Part shown: piece after piece, positions 1 through 10,633 of the stretch
How the letters are laid out: each line of letters starts with the position of its first letter
Position numbering within the stretch: position 1 is the stretch's first letter
From: Symsagittifera roscoffensis
Lineage: Eukaryota > Xenacoelomorpha > Acoela > Convolutidae
Assembly: GCF_963678635.1 (NCBI RefSeq)
Contig: NC_087067.1
Location: 27,723,547-27,787,546, forward strand
Length of the DNA stretch: 64,000 nucleotides
Direction: 5' to 3'
The notes under the pieces: model-generated
What the model was told of the DNA's origin: nothing
The model's database searches: none
Seen by the model: only the letters and a program-made list of their open reading frames with translations
Made by a program: the position numbers and the translations under genes

Positions 1-720
1 AATTGACCAATTTGGCGTTTCCTTGAATTTTTTGAATTTTTCTGCGACTCAAAAACCAGCAATTTAGAAAAATTTGTCTATGCCGCGACTACCTTTTGGA
101 CCAGTCCGCGACCCTTGCGACCGAGAAACGCTATTTTCAGAAATTGTACATGACTTAAAACAACGAGAGGTAAATTTTTTTGTCTATCTCGCGACTACTT
201 TTTTGAACAGGCCGCGGCTAATTTTTCGACTATGCCGCGACTAATTTTTTATTAAATTTTTCAACTACGCTACCTTAATTTTTCAACCATGCCGCGGCTA
301 AAATTTCGATTTAGCCGCGACTAACTTTTCGACCTTTGTTCCCGACATACGCTATTTCCAAAATTTTTCCGCGACTTAAAACCCCGCGTCTTAAAAAATC
401 TTGTCTATGTCGCGACTTCTTTTTTGACCAGGCAGAGACTAACTTTTCGACCATGCCGCGACTAAGTTTTCAACCTTACGGTGGCTGAATTTTCGACTAA
501 ACTGCGATCAATTTTTCCACCCTTGCAACCGAGATCCGCTATTTTCAGATTTTTTCTGCGACTTAAAAACCTGCGATTTAAGAAACCTATTGTTGACAAT
601 GACGTGACTAATGTTTTCAAACTTTTTAGCCACGCCGCACTAAAATTTTGGACCATGCCGCAACTAAATTTTTAAAACTTTCAACCAAGCCGCGTCTAAT
701 TTTTCAGCATGCGGCTTAGT
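1..720. repeat. Degenerate GCCGCGACT-type repeat array
   Basis: Many imperfect direct copies of a short core, GCCGCGACTAATTTTTCGAC, occur here. They are separated by T-rich spacers and by longer blocks resembling CCGCGACTTAAAA and ACGCTATTTTCAG. The array starts at or before base 1 and fades near 720. No coding frame is convincing. The CG-rich cores stand out in an otherwise very AT-rich region. It may be a decayed satellite or an internal piece of a larger dispersed repeat. Confidence 0.7.
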
Positions 721-966
721 TAGGTATTTTCGTTGACAGTTCAAAAATTGTTAAGATAAGGTCCCAGTTTCGAGAAGAATTGATTGGAGAGTTTTTTTTT
801 AATTTGTGTCTGAAAAGCTGATATTGCAAAATTAATTGTACTTATAGCTTTCTGAAAGCGTTTTGAGAGAACCAAAAAATTTAACAGAATAGGTTTCTAC
901 ATAAATAGTTGCTCGATGAAAAATGCTTAAGCACAGTGATTTCAAATTTTCATTGAATTAGACATA

Positions 967-1700
967 CAGTGCTGATTTAAATTAAACGGACAAAACGCGT
1001 TAAACTTGAAATTTTAAACGAGTTTTTCTCAAATTGGATTAAGTTTTGGTGAAAATGTATCATGACAAAACTTGCTGAAAATTGTACCAGAATTAATATG
1101 GTGTCATTTGTTTTGCGGAATTCGGGCCCAAAATTTTACCACAAAAATGGGTCATTTCGGCTTTTCTTAATTAATCAAAAATTACGCCAAAAATACCAAG
1201 TCAATCTCAGACATAACTATATCAAAGTGAGCCCCTTACGTAGCCCAACAAACTTTATCAAGATTATATTCTCCAAAAATAAACTTGCAAACCGTTTAAA
1301 ATTTGTTTTTAAACAAAAAGTTGGTGTTTTATATAGTAAAAACGACCTTTTTTGTCTATCAAACTAAAATAAATTAACTTATACAATGTTTTGGAGAATA
1401 TACCCTTCTTAAAGTTTGTTGGGCTACGTAAGGGGCTAACTTTGATATAGTTATGTCTGTGATCGACCGCGTGTTTTTGGCGTAATTTCTGATTAATTAA
1501 GAAAAGCCAAAATGACCCATTTTTGGGGGTAAATTTTTAGGCCCGAATTTTGCAAAACAAATTACACCATAATAACTGTGGTACAATTTTCAGCAAGTTT
1601 TGTCTTGATACATTTTCACCAAAATTTAACCCAATTTGAGAAAACGCGTTTACAATTTCAAGTTTAACGCATTTTGTCCGGTTAATTTAAATCAGCACTG
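967..1700. mobile_element. Tc1-like foldback element (MITE)
   Basis: Two long inverted arms (about 967-1278 and 1388-1700) surround a ~110 bp centre. The outer ends read CAGTGCTG and CAGCACTG, and each is flanked by TA (965-966 and 1701-1702), the target duplication expected for Tc1/mariner elements. The first bases match what I recall of the Tc1 inverted-repeat end. No transposase frame is present, so it would depend on a transposase supplied elsewhere. The arms are diverged but align along their full length. It lies downstream of the last visible exon of the host gene, probably in its next intron. Confidence 0.85.
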
Positions 1701-1702
1701 TA

Positions 1703-3026
1703 CAACTAATTCACGTGTAGCTAAAATTTGTCTGAGATTTTTGCTGTTTTCTTTTATCGAGTTATGTGGTCCTAGTTTGAGGTCAAATAGAAACAAAGCC
1801 AATCAAAGATTGGAAGCGAGTAATGAACGCAAGTAAACAAAAAACACTGACTTTCTTGAGAAAATCTAACTTGAAAAAATTAGATACCCTTTAAGCTCTT
1901 TGAAACTGTAGAACAATTTTTCATGAGCGCTTTTTGATAGCATGAACCCAACAAGAAAAAATTGGATCATTAGATTAAGTTTTTATTCCGCTGGAAATCT
2001 AAAAATTTAAATACACTTTCAAAACTAAAAGTCGTTCACAAACTTTTGCGCACATCTGTAGTTATTAGAGACTTTTAAGACTTTTCCTGAAAAAAAGCAA
2101 ATAGAAATCAGCAAGACCTATATAAGAGTATTTACTGAGTTCATTACTCTAAAAAATTAAGATTCTTTTCGGAGCATTAACTTGTATCAACGAAAATGTC
2201 AGGACAAGCGAAATTAGGTTATCGAAAAAAAATTCAGGCAAAAAAGTTCCAGAACAATTCATCCCACATAGTTTCACAAAATTGTTGACACACGTAGATC
2301 GAAAATTCACTGAGCCTATTTAGAGTGGAAGGTGCTAAAAATTCGCAGCCTACTAATACAATTTTTTCCTTTTAAATTGGAAATTTCGTTTCCTAAATGA
2401 AATCAAACGATAAGGCCATTAAATTTTAATTTACCCAAAAAAAAAATATTTTGTGATCGATCTAAAACTTGAGAATGATTTGTGGCGTTGTAGCGCATCG
2501 TTTTTGGCGCATTATTTTAGGATAGCAGTAGCTTAGTTAACCTTAAATAACTAATCTCGGTGTTTGCCTCTGGCTGGTAAACTTGAAAAAAGTTATGCAT
2601 TATCAAACGTTGTTAATTTGGGTAATCAAAATATCATTATCAAATGTTGTTATTGAATTTTGAAGCAAAATGTCAGATAAAAATCATAGCCAACAGAAGA
2701 AACGGAAAAGTAAGCCGATTGAAAACTTTTCAACTTTTAAAAGAAAATGTAAGTTTACCCAATTTAGCAAAACTGGATCATAGTTTAAGTTTTTAAGATG
2801 AACTCATATTGAATTCAAAGTTGAACATATCCTTAAATGCACCCATAAATGTATTAATACCTATGAAAGCACTTCTAGAGTTAGAAGAGCGTTGTAGGAC
2901 TTTTTCTGAAAAAAAACAAGCAAAAAATCATCAAGACTTTATAAGTGAAATTCACTTCGTTTAATTACGTTTTAAAGAAGAAACCGTGATTAACAATTTG
3001 TTGGTAATTTAAATAGTATCACAAAC
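1703..3026. other. AT-rich probable intron, no gene seen
   Basis: No coding exon could be supported on either strand. Several acceptor-like sites on the minus strand were tested for continuity with the host exon at 3027-3076. None gave a sensible continuation, so the next exon is probably beyond base 1. Confidence 0.5.
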
Positions 3027-3076
3027 CTCCTTGCCCATTCAAGTATGTTTTCTCTCTCTTCACCTTCGATATCAAT
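3027..3076 (-). CDS. METTL24-like gene, exon 5 (last visible)
   Basis: This minus-strand exon of 16 codons plus 2 bases begins after a CTGTTTCAG acceptor and ends at a GTTTGT donor. It encodes IDIEGEERENILEWAR. It follows exon 4, which ends in the residues HYLK, in phase 0. Together they form a block of the type YLK-IDIEG-E, which I associate with the methyltransferase-like METTL24 family, where an acidic D-x-E-G segment follows a core strand. The last codon is split (AG/N). The rest of the C-terminal half is not in the window. The exon is tiny, but phase, splice sites and family motif agree. Confidence 0.72.
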
Positions 3077-5103
3077 CTGAAACAGAGCAGCTTAAATTTC
3101 AACAACATTTTCTTTTCTATACAACTTTCTCTTAAAATTGAAATTTTTTCCTGCACATTATTTGGATCTATTAGCGTGATTTAATTCAATTCGGACAGAT
3201 TTTTTCGAGTCAATTCAATGTGATAGGTTCCTTTCAACTTAGATTTACTCGTTCTATTAACTATAGAATAAATCGCGCTTACTTGTCAAAAATTGGTAAA
3301 TTGGTAGTTTTAAACCTTCAAAACACTTCAAAAATTAATCACACGTAAAATTCCTTTGGAAAAAATTAGTTTGAAAAATAGATTTTGCCTGGAAAACGAA
3401 AAAATTTGTCTCGACGACATAATTATAGCATCGTTTTCTGAAATGTCGATACAAATAAATTCTATAAAAAATGCATTCAATAGTGGTTTTGAATTAAAAA
3501 CATAAACACCGGAAGATTGTTGCAATTTTGCCTATCAAACCAACGAATTGAAAACAATAGATTTTTCAAAGATTTTTTTGACTAATGAAATATTTCAAAG
3601 AACTTTACATCTTCCTAACGCTCTTAAGTTTTCAGCAATTGTTTTTCTATAGCTCCCCAACAAGAACCCAGTAAACGGGTAATCTCTTACACTCTGCCGT
3701 TAATTTCAGTAATTGAAAACTATATTACGACTAATGAATTTTTTGATAATGGTTTGGATTCCATGAACATTTAGATTGAGTTCCAGCTAATTTTTAACAG
3801 GTTCTGCAAAACATAGAAAAACGGAATTGACAGGAAAATATTTGAAATTTAATAGAAATGTTACATCAATGGTTTATTATTTGTCCTTGATTTTCACATA
3901 AAGTGTACAAACTGCCAGAATTATAAATACATAACTTTTGTCAGAAGATTCCTGCAAAAAGCCCCGAAAACATTGAAAAGAGGTGTCTGTGGAATGCAAC
4001 AAAGAGCATGCCCACTTTGGCGTCATGTCTACAAAAAACTACATACGTTGAATTCAAATTTTATTGTCCAGCCCTTTTCTCAGGATGTTTAATTAAAATT
4101 TGTTTTTTTTAATGTATCAATTGAATCTAGTGAACTGCAAAAAAACACAGAATATAAAATTTGATCAAAAAAACATCAAAAAACCACCCGAACTACTATA
4201 GTTAAAATTTCTATCGTTCATCAGCTTAACATAGTTATTAGGTATTTGGAAGAGCGTCAACAAACCCATTGAGACTGAACAAAAAAATCGTTTTTCGGGC
4301 GTACGAATTTTTCTTTCGACTGTTTGTGGGGTTTTTGTAATTTACGTTTTTAACTTTCAGAAGTTTAAATCTAATTTACCGTTTTAAATGAAATTGGAAC
4401 AATCTAAGAGAACCGGGTAGAATGTTTTTGTTTGCACAGACTAAAAATTGAAATATAGCCAACAGGCAAATGGAAAAGAATCAACGCTACAAACCAGAAA
4501 AAATACTGGTTCAAAGAAAAAAATGAGCATGAATCTCATTGAATTTTTTGAACAGTTAATGATTGGAAATTTTTTCAATGAAAATTACCCAATTTGAGAA
4601 AACTGGATCAAAAGGTAACCTATTTATTCCTCTGGGAGATCTGAAAACTAAAATCCACTTTCGAAACTACCTAAAATCCACTTTCGAAACGATCTCGTTT
4701 TTCGTGACCATTACACTTTTTCAGTTCAATGGTGGTGTTTGCCTTCATTTTAACAAAAGTATTGAACTTAAAAAGAAAACAAAAACCAAACCACAAAAAA
4801 ATAAATATTGAGCGTTGACAAATTTTAGGTTTTTTTTTCACGAAAAAATTTATCAGGATCTATATAAGAATCTTCATTACGTTCATCAACGTTCATAGAG
4901 TTGCTGTGGCTGAAAGTCAAGCAACCTTTTTTGCTCTTTTTTCACTTTTTGTGAACGTAATTTTAGCTCGTTAGAAAAACTTTTGAGTTGTCCAACACAA
5001 ATCAAAACATCTATTTAAAAAAAACGAAAACAATCTGATCAAATGAAAATTCAGTTTTTTTCCTAAATGCAAACCTTTCCGTCCACTTTTTTTTTAACGT
5101 AAC
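3077..5103 (-). other. Intron 4 of the METTL24-like gene
   Basis: This intron of about 2.0 kb on the minus strand lies between the GTTACG donor and the TTTCAG acceptor. It is AT-rich with runs of T and A. No coding exon or recognisable mobile element was seen. Confidence 0.6.
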
Positions 5104-5294
5104 CTTCAAATAATGAATGGTCGTGTTCTCGTGTCCATTTTCTTTGATCAAGTTAGCCAGAGTATTTAATCGTCTGAGCTGGGGTTGACCTGTGTTTTCA
5201 ACCCCCATTCCAATAGCGTGCCAGTGGATTTTGTCTCGATAGTGTGTAGACGGTAATGCGTCAATCGTGTGATCGTATGCGTGAACAACACACC
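5104..5294 (-). CDS. METTL24-like gene, exon 4
   Basis: This minus-strand exon holds 2 bases plus 63 codons, between a CCTTTTTAG acceptor and an AAG/GTTACG donor. The frame runs from CVVHAYDHT to TTIHYLK. A hydrophobic strand ending in an acidic residue (VVHAYD), a histidine-containing segment near HWHAIGMG and the terminal HYLK block match the general layout I recall for METTL24-type methyltransferase-like proteins. There the CxVYAFDP-like strand is thought to contact the cofactor. Joined to exon 3, it completes a Gly-Cys junction (SIG/CVV). The reaction catalysed by this family is not well known, so no substrate is assigned. The 5' splice site of the preceding intron is unusual (see exon 3). 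Confidence 0.85.
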
Positions 5295-5387
5295 CTAAAA
5301 AGGTAAGACATGTTTGGGAAAATCAATTGTAAAACATAATGACACTAGAAGATTTACATATATTTAATTTCTTTTGCATTCTTTGTT

Positions 5388-5840
5388 TACGCTTGCAATT
5401 GGCAAGCGTTATTAAATCGGAATAAAGACTTTTTTCGGGTTAATATCTAGTTTAACAAAATAAATTGAATCTTTTCTGATGCTGATATACAGCTGACATA
5501 GTCATTTCATGAAAATTTAAAATTAACTACTGATGGGTACTATTTACTACTGGTGTGCTATTTCTAGAACTCAAACCATCGTATGTATAACAATAGAGTT
5601 TCGATGTTATTTTTCTGATAATGATTTTTCGGCTCCAAGGTTGTCGACCTAAGTTCTGTCGTTTTAGTTTCCAAATTCGGAAGTCCTTTTTGAATACGCT
5701 ATTTATATAGCTATCGTGTATCCTATGCGGGCTTTACATGCATTTTTTCCAATATGATTTAATAACAAAATTTTTTGGCTGAGTTTCAGCTAATTGGCTG
5801 CCGGCTTGATTTCAGTCGGCTTATTTAGCAACTTTTTCCT
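5388..5840 (+). repeat. Dispersed repeat, copy 1
   Basis: The segment starting CGCTTGCAATTGGCAAGCG is clearly related to 12741-12985. Both contain GGCAAGCG-like starts, then AGACTTTTTTCGGGT and CTAGTTTAACAAAAT, and later blocks around GGCTTGATTTCAGTCGGC. The copies are in the same orientation and diverged. The family is unknown to me. Both lie in introns of the host gene. Confidence 0.55.
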
Positions 5841-6574
5841 ATAAATGTCCGGCAGTACTTTTGATATTGATATGTTTCTGTCACCAATCTTTATTTCCCG
5901 CAGACAACCCCACTAGGACCTCTTGGAAAAATTGTTTTAAATCTAGACTCAAAAAAATATATACTTTTTTTTCTTTTGTCTTTTTTTTTCGTTTTTCCAC
6001 TTCCTGCGTCAATTGTAACCTTGTTAGAAGTCCTGTTCGCTTATGTTTGAGAGTCATGTTGAAGCTGCTTTCATCCGTTGACTATTGTATCACAAGTTTT
6101 GCGAAGCTCAGCTTGGCCTCTGTGTTAAAATTACGTTTGATTCGCGCTTTTAAATCCAGATGTTTACTGGACCAAGCTACACTATGAACGTTATTTTATG
6201 ACAGTTTAAAAAAATTAGCCTGTTTTATCCAAGAGCATGATTCCCTGAAATTGCACACTTCAAAGAACCTCTTAGTCTAGTGACTTAACTAAAGCTGGAG
6301 ATACCTGTTTCGGAGATACCTGAGAAGTGATGATTGAGTGTTCGGTGAAAGCTGACAATATTATGAATAATTTGGTGTCAAATATCATACCATTCCCGTC
6401 GCCCTTGACTAAGTATTATGCAACAGAGTCTATGACAATGAATTGCTGTGCATCTTTAAATTTGGTTTTCAGTGCATTTTTGTGAAAGAGGTTAAATTTT
6501 TCTAATAATATCCATTTAAATTTGTATCACGTGTGGTAAGAAAGTATCTTCGCCTTTGTGTGGAAAGTCTTCTG

Positions 6575-6835
6575 ATTCCCCTTGCCGACCCGAAGGGTCC
6601 CGCTTTGTACTATTTTGAGATATCCATCTTTTGGTGACAGACCATTAAATTTTCTACAGGCGCCATCGGGTCTTTTTAGTGCTTTGATAGCCAAAACAGG
6701 GTCTTTTTAGTGCTTTGAGAAAGCTCGGAAAATCAATTTGTTCGACCTAAAAAAAGGTCGACAAAATATATTTTCGAATTTTTTTTTTGAAAATCCGCCC
6801 ACCCCCTCGAGAAAATCCTAGATCCGCCCCTAGAG
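6575..6835 (-). mobile_element. TIR element with GGGGCGGAT ends, copy A
   Basis: Read on the minus strand, this begins with CTAGGGGCGGATCTAGG and runs through a GTCGACCTTTTT block and GTACAAAGCGGGACC to the GTCGGCAAGGGG block. The same order of blocks occurs at 23310-23730 on the plus strand. Related ends recur at 8500-8725. No transposase is present. Elements with CAGGGGCGGATCYAGG-like ends are common non-autonomous DNA transposons in invertebrates, as far as I recall. Confidence 0.6.
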
Positions 6836-7131
6836 AGAATAAATTTTCAAAAGATGCATCGAAATTTCTGTGAAATCGATCAAATTGATTTTCAGAGGTT
6901 TGCCAACACATTATTAAGCAGAAATGCCGAAATGCCGCTTTTGAACGTTTTTAAAAGGTTTTGACAAAAAAAAATTTTGGCCAGAAAATTCACTCCAATT
7001 TAGTATGTTTTGATATCCAAGACGACTCCTTTAGAAATTATTTATGGGCTGAATGAATTTGTACGGCGAAGGAGTTTATTTACAAAGTACCCTAGGTAGG
7101 ATGGCTAAAGATAATGGTAGTTTTTACTAGC

Positions 7132-7275
7132 CAATAGATACTAGTTCGTTCTCGAAAGAAAGATCCTGTGCAATTCCGAAGCTGTACACTAGGCAGCGCT
7201 CTTCACTGACCACAAAGTCGTCCTCGCATATAAACTTGTGTCCGTCCCAATATCTGGAACCGAACCGATGGCCAC
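7132..7275 (-). CDS. METTL24-like gene, exon 3
   Basis: This minus-strand exon (2 bases, 47 codons, 1 base) starts after a TAATTTTAG acceptor. It encodes a segment running from GHRFGSRYWDGHKFIC through CLVYSFGI to FENELVSIG. The CLVYSFGI block followed by an S-F-E segment is a signature I associate with METTL24-like proteins. Exon 2 ends in LRRI plus one base, completing Gly with this exon. At the 3' end the frame hits TAG after SIG. The only junction that continues the family pattern into exon 4 (SIG/CVV) cuts after ATTG and uses GCTAGT as donor, i.e. a GC-AG intron. Either the gene really uses a GC donor, or the site is mutated. Confidence 0.82.
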
Positions 7276-8499
7276 CTAAAATTACAAAATAAATATTTAT
7301 TCTAATTATCTGTTTTAAAAACTTCCTTCCTCAAATTGCTAAGGAATGATTAGTTAATATTTCTACTTTTTAGTTATTTTTTTTATTTTGCATTGAGACT
7401 TGCATTGAGAACAATTCCAAGACTTGCATTGTTTTCATTTCAGTTAGATAACTGAGGTCAATTGAAGTTCTTAATATTTTATAGGATATTTTTATTGGTG
7501 TGCTCAAACGCGCACGATAGAACCTATCAAATTCGATGAAAAAAATTAGAAATAATTTTGTTTTGTTTCAGTGTTTGTAATGCAGCCTAAAACTACTGCA
7601 TTTCAGAGTCTTGTAAAAAATATTCACGATCTTTTGTGATATTTACTTATTTTTCTATGCTTTGTCTGTCCCTCAATTTGCAATCGCCTGTCAAGGTATA
7701 ACTTGCGACCTGTCATTTTAAGTTAATTTTAGGTGTTCTTAAATTGATTATTCTCTGTTAGGTGACTTTTTGTGAAAAATTGTGTTCTTCTAATTCCAAA
7801 TTTAATTGTGGCTTTTTATTATGTATTGTGTCGTTTTATCTTGAACACTTTAAACAAACTAACAATGGAAAACAATACAATCGACTTAGTCCTGTGGCAT
7901 GACGACAAATCGTCGCGAATATGAAAAGAAACAGCTCGTCGCAAACCAACTAAATATGGATTCACCCCTTAAAAGTCTTGCAAAATATTCCATATCAAGT
8001 CCCAAACTCGCTAAGGCATGGCCGTTTAGTGGCTGTGAATTGCTAATTAAAATCATTTCAAAAATACTTGTGCCCTTTCGAGCTCGCATAAAGCGAGTCT
8101 ATCTTTATCTCCAAACATATATCAAAGTGTATTTTTTCAACTTATTTATGTCCATCATGTCGATTTTTTTTGTCCCGGTTTCAAAGAAAACGTAAAATTA
8201 TGCTTGATGTGGTTTTTTTTATTCAGCCAGCAACAAAAAACTTGAACCCCCTTGAAAATATAATAACATTTTAACCTTTTAATTTTATAACATTAAAAAC
8301 CAAAATATAATAAAATTTTTTACCTCCGATTTTATTCATAATGCTGAAAACGTAACGCGAACTATTTATGCGTGACGAATTATCCCGCACAAAAAATCTT
8401 TCCGAATTGAATTGAGGCTAGCTAAGCTAATCGGTCGTATTATTTTTGTAGCTGGACAATTCACACTTAATCTTTAATATTGATAAATTTTTGAAAGAA

Positions 8500-8725
8500 A
8501 CGGTCAAAAAGCCGCCGTTTTTGGGCATTTTTTGGAAAATTTTGACCTTACCATTGCGTTTTTTCGGCGTGCGCTCCCCTTCAAAGATAGAATATATTGG
8601 CTCCAAAGGCGCTTTTAGAAAAGTTTTAATGTTAGTCAGCGAAAAATAAACATCATAAAACTATACCAAAGGGGGGATTTTTTGGTTGGCGAGGGAGTCG
8701 AAGCCATAAATCCGCCCCTGCTTGA
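8500..8725 (+). mobile_element. TIR element with GGGGCGGAT ends, partial copy B
   Basis: This shares the blocks TTTTGGAAAATTTTGACC, GCGTGCGCTCC, AAAGGCGCTTTTAGAAAA and the end block AAATCCGCCCCTGC with the 23310-23730 element. Only the right part is recognisable. It has no coding capacity. Confidence 0.5.
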
Positions 8726-8934
8726 TGGTACAAGGTTTTTGGGGACCATACTTGAATAAATTGTGATCGGGATGTGGGGTGGCAATTTCCCTGATAGTTT
8801 TCTCTTAGTCGTCAGATTCCATGGTAAAATTATTGTATAATCTATTTGTTCCCATAACAAACGAGAGTTTTGTATAAAGTTTGCTTTTGGCTAACCGTTG
8901 ACTCATTTATTTACATAGGTGAATTTTACTTACT

Positions 8935-9111
8935 ACCCGTAAACTAACAAAACCAACAGTTAAAAAGAAAAATTTTGCGGTCTGAATTTTTACACTTTCA
9001 ATCATTTGTGTTTTTATAGGTCCTAAAACACAAATGATGAAAGTGAAAAATCTACGACCCTGAAAGTTTCTCTTTTTAACTGTTGGTTTTTGCTAGATGT
9101 CGGGTAGCAAA
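8935..9111. repeat. Short hairpin inverted repeat (MITE-like)
   Basis: Left arm ACTACCCGTAAACTAACAAA, then CCAACAGTTAAAAAGA; the right arm has TCTTTTTAACTGTTGG and ends with CGGGTAGC. The arms (about 8935-9022 and 9025-9111) are nearly perfect and meet with almost no loop, so the RNA would form a ~85 bp hairpin. It is non-coding and lies in an intron of the host gene. Confidence 0.75.
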
Positions 9112-9593
9112 AAAAATTTCCCCATGTTAATAAAACTAAGGTTACTCATATTAAGCTTGATATTAATTCAAATCAGAAAATATGTGGCTTACAATCCTTC
9201 TAGGAAAAAATCCAATTTGGTAGAAAATCGTCAATGATTTTTTTTTCGCTCAGACTCATTAAGCGTTTCAAAGTTGTTTAGTGTTTCTTAACCAGAAACG
9301 GATGTAAAATGAAAACAAACATTTTTTGTGGAAAAATAGCTAATTGGGAGAGAAAGTGGAACGGTAGAATCCATCACAATAAAAGATAAAATTCACTCAA
9401 AACTTTCTCAGCAAATCAGAAGTCTGTTGTGAGAAACAAATGTGGAATTTCAGACATAGGTTAAACAATTTAGAGGTTATTGATTTGTTTGAAACTCTGT
9501 AATTGTGTCGTCAGGAAACCCACACTTTAAGGGTTGACGAGGGGCTTATAGGGGATAGTTAATAAGAGGGTTAGTTAAAAAGATCTCGCTAAC

Positions 9594-9777
9594 CTATTCT
9601 CCGAAGTGACCTGCAGGCTGACTGAAGTGGCCGTGTTATCAGTCTGACAAACTCGTTTCGATTTTTGACATTCAGATTTCGAAGCTGATCAACGAGTTTT
9701 TTGTCTTCTTTGCAATTGGCTTCTAAAAACGGCCTCTTTGGTAGCTCGGGATTCCTTTCGTGGTTGTCTGTTTTATT
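9594..9777 (-). CDS. METTL24-like gene, exon 2
   Basis: This minus-strand exon (61 codons plus 1 base) runs from an ATGATTGCAG acceptor to an ATAG/GTTAGC donor. It encodes a charged stretch from NKTDNHERNPELP, then NEFVRLITRPLQSAC, ending SLRRI. The charged, Asn/Lys-rich start suits a lumenal stem just after the membrane anchor in exon 1. The RPLQSAC-LRRIG part precedes the DGHKFIC block of exon 3, in the order expected for METTL24-like proteins. Phase is 0 at the 5' side, matching exon 1, and 1 at the 3' side, matching exon 3. The polypyrimidine tract before the acceptor is weak. Confidence 0.82.
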
Positions 9778-9857
9778 CTGCAATCATAAATTCTTCATCA
9801 CTTTTCAGATAAACTAACAGCATTTTGTGGGAAATTGAGGAAAAAATTGTTCATCCG

Positions 9858-10631
9858 GGTTGACCTTCATTGTCCAAAATGCTAATCATACAATTCCATA
9901 AACTAAGTCTATGAAATACTAGTCACACAAATTTCGTACATTTTGCTAAAATGGTGTCAAGGAATTTCGAAGAACTTTTTTCTTGTTTTGGCATAAAAGT
10001 CAGGTCGGTGTATGGTACTAAATAAAAAAATGCTACTCTCATAATTTCCATGTATAGAAATTGTTTAACTAACATTTTTTTGATGGCGACAATAAAAACT
10101 TTTTGTATTTTTGAAACTGCCCCCAAAATTTTTTCAGTAGTTTTTTTTCAACCGCAAATCGAATTTTGTATTCAAACTAACAATTTTTCCGTTTCTCTGC
10201 TCTGGATAATTTTTTTTTCAAAAACGCTAATAACTTCAAGTTTTTTGTATGGCAAGTTTATGCATGCCTTGATTAATATCTGATAACTTAAAAGTTCAAT
10301 TTTCGAAAATAATCATTTTTGAAAAATTTTGCCAAATTTTAAATGTTTGATGCTTTCAGTATATTATTTGTATAAGAAAACTCCTATTCATTTCAGGTCG
10401 TTTCCAATGCATTGTAAAAATAAGACGATCAAATCCCTAGCGACTGTAGTTTTGAGTAAACCATGGTTTTTTTCACTTATGTTTGGTCAAGAACACATCC
10501 CAAAAATTTTCAGAAATTAATTTTTTTTCAAAAAAATCAGTTTTTTTTGGTTAATGGTAAAATGCTAGTCATACAATTTCCATATATGAAAAATCACTTA
10601 TCATAGACCTTAACATTTTTTGTCAACCCGG
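9858..10631. mobile_element. Possible TIR element, CCGGGTTGAC ends
   Basis: CCGGGTTGAC at 9858-9867 is matched by GTCAACCCGG at 10622-10631. Both ends also carry an AAAATGCTARTCATACAATT block in the same orientation, so the internal structure is not a simple palindrome. No transposase frame is present. The support is the short terminal match only. Confidence 0.35.
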
Positions 10632-10633
10632 GC

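Larger units (their letters stand above)
7276..9593 (-). other. Intron 2 of the METTL24-like gene
   Basis: This intron of about 2.3 kb runs from the GTTAGC donor at 9593 to the TTTTAG acceptor at 7276. It contains two repeat insertions, listed separately. A GC-richer patch at 7886-8195 is open on both strands but has no recognisable product. Confidence 0.6.

Noticed and set aside
1062-1367. 101-codon plus-strand frame
   Set aside because: It lies within the left arm and loop of the Tc1-like foldback element and has no transposase features.
2230-2335. Candidate sixth exon of the METTL24-like gene after a TTTTTAG acceptor
   Set aside because: The phase required by exon 5 hits a stop after a few codons, and the other phases do not resemble the family.
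7886-8195. Overlapping open frames on both strands in a GC-richer patch
   Set aside because: No motif, no clear splice sites in phase with the host gene, and no homology that I recognise.
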